6,048 nucleotides of DNA from Lentzea sp. (GTDB lineage: Bacteria; Actinomycetota; Actinomycetes; Mycobacteriales; Pseudonocardiaceae). Positions within the stretch are counted from its first letter, which is position 1. Each line of letters starts with the position of its first letter. Positions 1 through 4,491 of the stretch are shown here, in pieces. The notes under the pieces are model-generated. The model was given only the letters and a program-made list of their open reading frames with translations, was not told the DNA's origin and did not search any database. The position numbers and the translations under genes are program-made. The stretch lies in assembly GCA_030146905.1 (NCBI GenBank), contig JASLAV010001247.1:1-6048 (forward strand), given 5' to 3'.

Positions 1-1
1 G

Positions 2-250
2 TTCGTGTTCGAGCTCAAGGCCGCGTGGACGGACCTGATCCGGCCGTTGATCTACCTGCGCGAACCGGAGCTGTACACGCTGCCGCGCGGGCTGAAGGCG
101 GTGCTGGACAGGTTCGGGCAGGGCGGTGAGGCGCAGTGGGAGCTGGTGATGGCGGCGAGCGTCGTCGCCACCGTGCCGATGCTCCTGCTGTTCCTGGTGG
201 CGCAGCGGTACTTCGTGCGCGGCGTGGTGACGCAACGGGTCGAGGAGTGA
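2..250 (+). CDS. Carbohydrate ABC transporter permease, MalG type (3' end only)
   Basis: This is the last 82 residues of an inner-membrane permease that would pair with a second permease, an ATPase and a lipoprotein binding protein to import a sugar or oligosaccharide. The 5' part, including the EAA loop that contacts the ATPase, lies outside the window. What is visible is typical of MalG-family C-termini: an aromatic-rich AAWTDLIRPLIYL stretch, then PELYTLPRGL, then the final membrane helix (MAASVVATVPMLLLFLVAQ) and the closing QRYFVRGVV motif. The frame enters at base 2 and ends at TGA 248-250. The substrate cannot be read from this fragment. The glucuronoyl esterase immediately downstream suggests a xylan- or uronate-derived oligosaccharide, which is inference. 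No clear terminator follows. Confidence 0.88.
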   Translation, partial: FVFELKAAWTDLIRPLIYLREPELYTLPRGLKAVLDRFGQGGEAQWELVMAASVVATVPMLLLFLVAQRYFVRGVVTQRVEE

Positions 251-304
251 CACTTCGCTCTGGCGCCGACATCAAAAAAATATCCCCATTGTCGAAAGCA
301 CGCC

Positions 305-334
305 TTGATTGATCGAGCCATTGCGGTCGATAAT
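305..334 (+). promoter_or_regulatory. Candidate promoter of the glucuronoyl esterase gene
   Basis: TTGATT (305-310) and GATAAT (329-334) are separated by 18 bp and resemble -35 and -10 elements of a housekeeping sigma-70-like promoter. They lie in an AT-rich stretch that stands out from the surrounding DNA. Transcription would begin near 340-342, at the left edge of the palindrome at 342-374, leaving a leader of about 70 nt. This is a consensus match only; other pairings in the same stretch are possible. Confidence 0.45.
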
Positions 335-341
335 GTTCATG

Positions 342-374
342 TCTCGAATTGTTTTTCGAAAAAACTTTTCGAGA
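342..374 (+). promoter_or_regulatory. Interrupted palindrome of CGAAA/TTTCG elements, probable repressor operator
   Basis: Outer arms TCTCGAA (342-348) and TTCGAGA (368-374) are exact reverse complements. Inside them GTTTTT (351-356) pairs with AAAAAC (360-365), giving a 33-bp dyad centred at 358. Two tighter symmetries are nested within it: TTTTTCGAAAAA (352-363) and CGAAAA-N3-TTTTCG (357-371). A further CGAAAG lies at 293-298. CGAA/TTCG-type elements are known upstream of Streptomyces xylanase and beta-xylosidase genes, where LacI-family repressors such as BxlR act. Placement just after the predicted transcription start fits repression. The alternative is an RNA hairpin in the leader. Confidence 0.55.
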
Positions 375-401
375 ATTCCGCCGCCGGCACAACCTCATCG
401 G

Positions 402-407
402 AAGGAG
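402..407 (+). promoter_or_regulatory. Ribosome binding site deciding the GTG start at 412
   Basis: AAGGAG, within GGAAGGAG (400-407), sits four bases before the GTG at 412. It places the start there rather than at the in-frame ATG at 349. The 349 start would put the operator inside the coding sequence and spoil the signal peptide. Confidence 0.75.
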
Positions 408-411
408 TTCT

Positions 412-1650
412 GTGACCATCGAACCGAACTGCTCCAGGATCCGGTCGAGGGCCGCCGTGCTGACCGCGGCGGCGCTCATGATCGTCGGAGCGGTGACCAC
501 TCCGTCCGCCGCGGCCGCAGGCCCGGTCGAAGACGACGGAACCGACTGCGCGGTGGTGCTACCTGGTTCCATTGCCGCGAATCCGAGGCTTCCCGATCCC
601 TTCACGAAGCTGAACGGCTCACGCATCACGGCCAAGACCGACTGGCGGTGCCGTCGGGCGGAGATCAAGAAACTGGCGGAGAGGTACGTCTACGGTGAAA
701 AGTCGGCAAAGCCGCCCACCGTCACGGGAACGGTTTCCAGCAGCAACATCACGGTCAACGTCACGCACAACGGCAGAAGCGCGAGTTTCTCCGCGAGAGT
801 CGAGCTGCCGAGCGGTTCCGGGCCTTTCCCCGTCGTGGTCGTCCTGGGCGGTCTGGGGACGGACACGGCCACGATCAAGGCCTCCGGTGCCGCGGTCATC
901 AGCTACGACCCGCTCGCGGTGGGGCGGGAGGGCACTCCGCGGAACAACAAACAGGGCGCCTTCTACAGCGTCTACGGTTCCACGAGCAGCACAGGTCTGC
1001 TGCTCGCGTGGGCGTGGGGTGTCAGCCGGATGATCGACGTCATCGAACAGTCCGGGGGCAACGTCCTCAAGGCGGACGCCGTCGGCGTCACCGGGTGCTC
1101 GCGCTACGGCAAGGGCGCGTTCGTCACCGGTGCGTTCGACCAGCGCATCGCGCTCACCATGCCCGTCGAGTCGGGCAGCGGCGGTGCTCCCGCCTTCCGC
1201 TCGATCGCCAGGGAGAGCGGGGCGCAACCGTTGAGCAGCGCCTACGGTGAACAGCCCTGGCTGGGGGACGCGTTCAGCGCCTTCACCGGCAACCCGGCCG
1301 GGTTGCCGGTGGACACCCACCAGGTCGCGGCGATGATCGCGCCGCGCGGCCTGTTCCTCATGGACAACCCCCACATCGACTGGCTGGCGACGAGGTCGGG
1401 AAGTGTGGCGGCACTGGGCGCGGCGGAGGTCTACCAGGCACTCGGCGCCAGGGGCAACATCACCTACTGGTCCGACGTCCAGGACGGCACCCACTGCGCC
1501 ACCAGGCCGGAGTGGCGCACTCCTCTGCAGCAGCACATCCAGAAGTTCCTGCTGAAGACCGGCAACGAGGCCGGCGTCTTCCGGATCTCGAGCAAGAAGG
1601 CCGGCAACCTCTCCGAGTGGCGGGACTGGCAGACCCCGGCCCTCTCCTGA
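412..1650 (+). CDS. Secreted glucuronoyl esterase, carbohydrate esterase family 15
   Basis: This 412-residue secreted enzyme should hydrolyse the ester between 4-O-methyl-glucuronic acid on xylan and lignin alcohols, loosening lignin-carbohydrate complexes. Residues 1-36 form a signal peptide: Arg residues near 9-13, a hydrophobic core, and an Ala-rich cleavage zone. The family signature GCSRYGKG carries the nucleophile Ser230. Glu253 in PVESGSGG lies 23 residues later, the same spacing as in fungal enzymes of the Cip2 type, and His361 in DGTHC completes the triad. Cys229 and Cys362 flank the nucleophile and His as in Cip2 and probably form a disulfide; Cys46-Cys80 fits the N-terminal one. 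A third disulfide of the fungal enzymes has no cysteines here. DNPHIDWL is the conserved substrate-side loop. No carbohydrate-binding module is present. The gene follows a sugar permease and a likely operator at 342-374, so induction by xylan products is plausible. Confidence 0.9.
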   Translation: MTIEPNCSRIRSRAAVLTAAALMIVGAVTTPSAAAAGPVEDDGTDCAVVLPGSIAANPRLPDPFTKLNGSRITAKTDWRCRRAEIKKLAERYVYGEKSAKPPTVTGTVSSSNITVNVTHNGRSASFSARVELPSGSGPFPVVVVLGGLGTDTATIKASGAAVISYDPLAVGREGTPRNNKQGAFYSVYGSTSSTGLLLAWAWGVSRMIDVIEQSGGNVLKADAVGVTGCSRYGKGAFVTGAFDQRIALTMPVESGSGGAPAFRSIARESGAQPLSSAYGEQPWLGDAFSAFTGNPAGLPVDTHQVAAMIAPRGLFLMDNPHIDWLATRSGSVAALGAAEVYQALGARGNITYWSDVQDGTHCATRPEWRTPLQQHIQKFLLKTGNEAGVFRISSKKAGNLSEWRDWQTPALS

Positions 1651-1676
1651 CGGAGCCGGCAGGCCCGGTGCGCCGC

Positions 1677-1713
1677 CCCCACGTCCTCGTACTGGATGTA
1701 CGGGAACGTGGGG
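1677..1713. terminator. Long hairpin between convergent genes, probable bidirectional terminator
   Basis: Arms CCCCACGT (1677-1684) and ACGTGGGG (1706-1713) are perfectly complementary. They enclose a second stem, CGTAC (1688-1692) with GTACG (1698-1702), closed by a five-base loop. One mismatch and one G-T pair lie between the two stems. It sits 27 bp after the esterase stop and about 50 bp after the carboxypeptidase stop, which read toward each other. There is no U-tract, as is common for actinomycete terminators. Confidence 0.65.
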
Positions 1714-1762
1714 ACGGTGCCCTGCCGAGCGTGGATCACCCAGCCGGCGTTCCCAGGTCGCT

Positions 1763-2497
1763 CTAGGAGACGCCGCAGCTCGGGGCGGACCAGAAGCGGC
1801 TGGAGCGGTGGGCGACGTGCACGTGGTCGTTGTGACCGGTGTAGCCGGGCCCGAGGATCTCGTTGAAGCCGTGGTTGCGGGCCTGCTTGGCCAATGCGCA
1901 GAAGCCCTGCGCGCCGGCACCCAGGTCGACGGCGTCGCCGTAGAGGTGACGGCTGTTCGTCGCGCCACCGACGGCGTTGTTGCAGGCGACACTGCGGAAG
2001 CCGCCGTTGACGTCGATCGGCCTGTCGCCCATCGCGTGCCGCATGGCCTGCAGCTTCCACATGGACACCAGGGCGTTGGCACGCGCGGTCGCCGCGGAGA
2101 CGTTGCCGCCCGACCAGTCGGAGTTGCAGTTGTTCAGCTCGTCGTAGGTGAAGTTGATCGGCGTGCAGTCGTTGTCCTGCAACGCGTAGAGCTTGGTGAA
2201 CGTCGCGGAGCCGGCGATGCCGTCGGCTCCGAGACCGTAGGCTTGCTGGAAGCGGGTCACGGCCGCCTTGGTGGCGGGACCGAACTGCCCGTCGATGCCG
2301 AGCACGGCGCCGTAGCCGGGGTAACCGGCCACGCGGATCTGCAGCTGACGTACGTCCTCGCCCGATGCTCCTTCCGAAAGAGTGCGTCCCCAGGTGTAAC
2401 ACGCGTCGGCCGCCACGGGATCGGCCTGCGCCGCGGCCGGTGCGACACCGAAGCCGACGAGCAGGGCGAGCACGGGTAAGACGATGCGGAGTTTCAT
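1763..2497 (-). CDS. Secreted zinc D-Ala-D-Ala carboxypeptidase, peptidase family M15 (S. albus G type)
   Basis: This 244-residue exported enzyme should remove the terminal D-Ala from peptidoglycan stem peptides, or cut related cross-links, outside the membrane. Residues 1-25 are a signal peptide ending in AAAQA. Residues about 40-106 form a peptidoglycan-binding domain (SGEDVRQLQ, then DGQFGPATKAAVTRFQ). The M15 catalytic domain follows. As I recall the Streptomyces albus G DD-peptidase, positions line up with a constant offset of 30: zinc ligands His184, Asp191 and His227, with Arg168 and His225 in the active site. Six cysteines (33, 111, 124, 172, 200, 241) match its three disulfides. The length is normal and the protein ends in FWSAPSCGVS as in that family, so it is intact. 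ATG at 2497 is preceded by GAAAGGT (2513-2507). A role in its own wall turnover or in lysing competitors cannot be separated by sequence. Confidence 0.94.
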   Translation of the reverse strand: MKLRIVLPVLALLVGFGVAPAAAQADPVAADACYTWGRTLSEGASGEDVRQLQIRVAGYPGYGAVLGIDGQFGPATKAAVTRFQQAYGLGADGIAGSATFTKLYALQDNDCTPINFTYDELNNCNSDWSGGNVSAATARANALVSMWKLQAMRHAMGDRPIDVNGGFRSVACNNAVGGATNSRHLYGDAVDLGAGAQGFCALAKQARNHGFNEILGPGYTGHNDHVHVAHRSSRFWSAPSCGVS

Positions 2498-2529
2498 GAC
2501 AGCGCTACCTTTCGATCACAGGGAGGTGC

Positions 2530-2559
2530 AGCCTGTCGAGTCCGCATCGGATCTGTCAA
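2530..2559 (-). promoter_or_regulatory. Candidate promoter of the DD-carboxypeptidase gene
   Basis: Read on the - strand, a perfect TTGACA -35 hexamer (2559-2554) is followed after 18 bp by CAGGCT (2535-2530), a weaker -10. Transcription would start near 2523, giving a leader of about 25 nt that contains the ribosome binding site. Confidence 0.45.
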
Positions 2560-2619
2560 TGAGCCACCAAATGAACTTCGAGTTCGGCGAAGAGGAACCA
2601 CCCGGATAGCCGCTACCGC

Positions 2620-2650
2620 GGTGGAGGTGGAGCAGGCTCCACCTCCCACC
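2620..2650. repeat. Strong inverted repeat in the divergent intergenic region
   Basis: GGAGGTGGAGC (2623-2633) and GCTCCACCTCC (2636-2646) are perfect 11-bp complements separated by only AG. Allowing one bulged base, the symmetry extends through GGT (2620-2622) and ACC (2648-2650), so 14 of 15 positions per arm pair. It lies about 50 bp before the small membrane gene and 60 bp behind the TTGACA of the carboxypeptidase promoter. It could be an operator for a dimeric regulator or an RNA hairpin. No known operator consensus that I recognise matches. The rest of the gap (2498-2701) shows nothing else firm apart from the two promoter candidates. Confidence 0.7.
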
Positions 2651-2688
2651 GGGCAGTTGAGGGGCTCTCCGGCGCGGCCCGCGGTCAT

Positions 2689-2694
2689 TAGCGT
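2689..2694 (+). promoter_or_regulatory. Candidate -10 element for a leaderless transcript
   Basis: TAGCGT fits the actinobacterial TANNNT -10 pattern and ends seven bases before the ATG at 2702, so transcription would begin at the start codon itself. No Shine-Dalgarno sequence precedes the ATG. No convincing -35 is seen. Confidence 0.45.
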
Positions 2695-2701
2695 TCTGGC
2701 C

Positions 2702-2893
2702 ATGACGAACAACATCACGACGAACTCCCGGACCAAGACCCAGCGGACCGTGCTGTGGACCGCGCTCGTGGTGAGCGCGCTGTGCAACGCTGTCCTGCAG
2801 ACCACGGGCATCAGCACCGTCTTCGGCATCCTCTTCGGTGTGCTGGCGCTGGCCTTCGCCGCCGGTCTGGTGGTGAACTACCGCCGGCGCTGA
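2702..2893 (+). CDS. Small two-helix membrane protein, function unknown
   Basis: This 63-residue protein has a polar N-terminus rich in Asn and Thr (residues 1-15). Two hydrophobic segments follow, about 17-33 and 39-58, joined by the short turn QTTGIS, and the protein ends in a basic YRRR tail. By the positive-inside rule the basic N-terminal region and the C-terminus would both face the cytoplasm, forming a membrane hairpin. I do not recognise a named family; many actinomycetes encode similar short membrane proteins of unknown role. Codon use is G/C-ending like its neighbours, and the reading frame opposite (2494-2829 on the - strand) has no protein-like features. An upstream GTG in the same frame exists at 2621, but that extension is Pro-rich and crosses the inverted repeat, so ATG 2702 is preferred. 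Confidence 0.72.
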   Translation: MTNNITTNSRTKTQRTVLWTALVVSALCNAVLQTTGISTVFGILFGVLALAFAAGLVVNYRRR

Positions 2894-2901
2894 CGCGCCG
2901 G
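2884..2901. terminator. Compact GC hairpin over a stop codon, probable shared terminator
   Basis: CCGGCGC (2884-2890), loop TGAC, then GCGCCGG (2895-2901) forms a perfect 7-bp stem. It overlaps the stop codon of the small membrane gene, and the convergent oxidoreductase gene ends at 2913. An alternative stem, CTGACG (2890-2895) with CGTCAG (2903-2908), overlaps it. No U-tract is present. The 19-bp gap leaves no room for another terminator. Confidence 0.5.
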
Positions 2902-2904
2902 ACG

Positions 2905-2924
2905 TCAGGGGATCAGGGGATCAG
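2905..2924. repeat. Short tandem repeat (8-bp unit) across a stop codon
   Basis: TCAGGGGA occurs twice in tandem, followed by a partial third copy (TCAG). It covers the TGA at 2915-2913 that ends the oxidoreductase reading frame and its last four codons. Loss or gain of one unit would keep the stop but could alter the tail. Confidence 0.75.
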
Positions 2925-3851
2925 CAGGAGTTTGCCGGTGGTCGCGCGTGACTCGATGTCGGCGTGGGCCTTCGCCGCGTCCGCCAGCGGGTAGCGGCCA
3001 CCGATGCGGACGACCAGCTGACCTTCTCGACGAGGTCGAACAACTCGGCCGCGCGTGCGGTCAGCTCCTCCGGCGTGCGGACGTGGTCCTCGGTGACGGG
3101 GTAGGTGACGCGGGTGCTGCGGGGGAGCTCGTTGATCGCGATCCGCGGCACGTCCCCGATCAACGGCCCGTAGAACACGAGCGTGCCGTGCGTGCGCAAC
3201 ACCCGCAGCGATCCGGCGAACGTGGTCGCGCCGGCTCCGCCGAACACCGCGTGCACGCCGGCGCCGCCGGTCAGTTCCAGCGCCGGTTCGACGAACGCGT
3301 CTCCGGTCGACACCAGGACGTGGCCGGCGCCGGTGGCCATCGCCACCTTCTCCTGCCGTGACACCAGACCGATCACGGTGCCGCCACGGGCCTTCACGTA
3401 CTGGGTGATCAGCATTCCGACGCCGCCCGCCGCGGCGTGCACGAGCGTGACGTCTCCCGCCCGCACCGGGTGGGAGACCGTGGTGAAGTGGGCCTTGCGG
3501 CAGCAGGGCGGCGGCCGTCTCGTCGTCGACGGAGGCGGGCACCGTGACCACGTTGCCCTCGGGGAGCACGATCTGCTCGGCGCAGCTGCCGTGATTGGTG
3601 ATGATCAGCCACGCGACGCGGTCGCCGGGAGCGAACCGGCTGACGCCCTCGCCCGTCTCCAGCACGACGCCGGAGCCTTCGGCGCCGGGCACCTCCGCCA
3701 GTCGTCGTGAACGGATGGCGGTGTCGACGAAGTTCACCCCCGCGGCGCTCACCCGGATCAGAACTTCTCCCGGACCGGGGCGGGGTGCCGGTCGCTCGCG
3801 CAACCGCAGCACTTCCGGCCCGCCTGGTTCGTCGATCGTGATCGCTCTCAT
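2913..3851 (-). pseudogene. Quinone oxidoreductase (zinc-free MDR family) with two frameshifts
   Basis: The intact ancestor would be an NADPH:quinone reductase or zeta-crystallin-like enzyme of about 315-320 residues. ATG 3851 opens MRAITIDEPGGPEVLRL, and the GroES-like domain reads normally to residue 120 (ALLPQG, ending near 3492). The next family-conserved part, AHFTTVSHPV then the nucleotide-binding HAAAGGVGMLITQYV, lies in another frame from 3493 to 3023. The C-terminus (GQLVVRIGGRYPLADAAKAH to KLLLIP) returns to the first frame at 3023. The first break is best explained by about 8 nt missing between GGC repeats, since the expected LT of QGLTAH is absent; the second looks like one G lost from AAGGGT. 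Together they restore frame, so a 312-codon ORF stays open, but its middle half is Arg-rich nonsense. It is divergent from tetR and shares its operator. Real mutation or sequence error cannot be told apart here. Confidence 0.85.
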
Positions 3852-3873
3852 GCGGCCGAAGCTGTTTCCGAAA

Positions 3874-3879
3874 AATGTA
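3874..3879 (-). promoter_or_regulatory. Candidate -10 element of the oxidoreductase gene
   Basis: Read on the - strand, TACATT (3879-3874) matches TANNNT, lies inside the left operator half, and would start transcription near 3867, about 15 nt before the ATG at 3851. No clear -35 is seen. Confidence 0.4.
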
Positions 3880-3891
3880 CCCGCAAGTACA
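3876..3891. promoter_or_regulatory. Palindromic operator between tetR and the oxidoreductase
   Basis: TGTAC (3876-3880) and GTACA (3887-3891) form a perfect inverted repeat with a 6-bp spacer. A 16-bp dyad in the 49-bp gap between a TetR gene and its divergent neighbour is the usual place for the TetR protein's own site. Each half overlaps a candidate -10 box, one per strand, so one bound repressor would silence both genes. Confidence 0.65.
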
Positions 3892-3893
3892 GT
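3888..3893 (+). promoter_or_regulatory. Candidate -10 element of tetR, leaderless type
   Basis: TACAGT matches TANNNT and ends seven bases before the GTG at 3901, so the transcript would start at the start codon. A weak -35 candidate, TTTCCG (3865-3870), lies 17 bp upstream. No Shine-Dalgarno sequence is present. Confidence 0.5.
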
Positions 3894-3900
3894 CTGACGG

Positions 3901-4491
3901 GTGACCACCAGGAAGGGTGCCGAGACCCGGCTGCGCATCATCGAGGCCGCCGCGGCGGAGATCAGGGAACGCGGCACGAACGTCACGACCCTCGACGACG
4001 TGGGACGGCGCAGCGGTACCGGCAAGAGCCAGCTGTTCCACTACTTCCCGGGAGGCCGCGAACAGCTGCTGCTCGCGGTCGCCGAGCTCGAGGCCGAGCG
4101 CGTGTTCGACGACCAGCAGCCGTACCTGGGCGAGCTCGTCTCGCGCGCCGCCTGGGAGGCGTGGCGCGACCTCGTCGTCACCCAGTACCGCGACCAGGGC
4201 CTGTACTGCCCGCTCGGCGTCCTCATCACCGAGGCCGGCCGCCACAGCGCCGCCACGCGGGCCGTCACGGCGGAACTGGTGCGGCGGTGGCAGGCCTGCC
4301 TGCGCACCGGTGTCGAGGCCACGCAGGCGGCCGGTGAGGCCAACCCCGCCCTCGACCCCGACCGCACGGCGGCGGCCCTGGTCGCCACCGTCCAGGGCGG
4401 GGTCACCGTGCTGCTCTCCACCGGCTCGGCCGACCACCTCGAGGCGGGGCTGAACCTCTGCCTGGACCACCTGCTGACCTGGAACTCCTAG
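3901..4491 (+). CDS. TetR-family transcriptional regulator (LmrA/YxaF-like)
   Basis: This 196-residue one-component repressor probably controls itself and the divergent quinone oxidoreductase. The N-terminal DNA-binding domain runs from ETRLRIIEAAAAEIRERG (helix 1) through TTLDDVGRRSGTGKSQLFHYF (helix-turn-helix, about 29-49) to the start of helix 4 (REQLLLAV). The C-terminal ligand and dimer domain has the Cys-Pro-Leu-Gly block at 103-106, followed by a helix with an RRW motif. That pattern is seen in the LmrA/YxaF-type C-terminal family. Regulators next to quinone reductases often sense electrophiles or quinone-like compounds, but the ligand here is unknown. The GTG start at 3901 matches the leaderless -10 geometry and leaves a normal-length N-terminus. 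The stop TAG (4489-4491) overlaps the stop of the convergent SDR gene. Confidence 0.9.
   Translation: MTTRKGAETRLRIIEAAAAEIRERGTNVTTLDDVGRRSGTGKSQLFHYFPGGREQLLLAVAELEAERVFDDQQPYLGELVSRAAWEAWRDLVVTQYRDQGLYCPLGVLITEAGRHSAATRAVTAELVRRWQACLRTGVEATQAAGEANPALDPDRTAAALVATVQGGVTVLLSTGSADHLEAGLNLCLDHLLTWNS
4488..4491. other. Palindromic CTAG acting as stop codon on both strands
   Basis: TAG at 4489-4491 ends tetR on the + strand. TAG read from 4490 to 4488 on the - strand ends the SDR gene. The coding sequences overlap by three bases tail to tail with no intergenic terminator, so transcripts must run into each other's antisense. Confidence 0.9.

Noticed and set aside
251..300. Terminator after the permease gene
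   Set aside because: Only the short GGCGCC self-complement is visible; no stable hairpin could be built.
349..411. N-terminal extension of the esterase from ATG 349
   Set aside because: It has no ribosome binding site, would be translated through the operator palindrome, and would bury the signal peptide. GTG 412 has AAGGAG in front.
619..2082. Long - strand reading frame (487 codons) across the esterase and intergenic region
   Set aside because: It is antisense to the esterase, low-complexity and Arg/Gly/Pro-rich, with no recognisable domain; a typical GC-rich shadow frame.
1808..2479. + strand reading frame opposite the DD-carboxypeptidase
   Set aside because: It is Val/Gly-rich shadow sequence with no motif. 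The - strand protein there is a near full match to a known enzyme family.
2494..2829. - strand reading frame opposite the small membrane gene
   Set aside because: It shows no hydrophobic or domain pattern and crosses the palindrome; the + strand frame gives two clean membrane helices and G/C-ending codons.
2913..3851. Programmed ribosomal frameshifting in the oxidoreductase
   Set aside because: Two separate shifts would be needed, no slippery heptamer is present at either site, and conserved residues (LT of QGLTAH) seem to be missing from the DNA itself.
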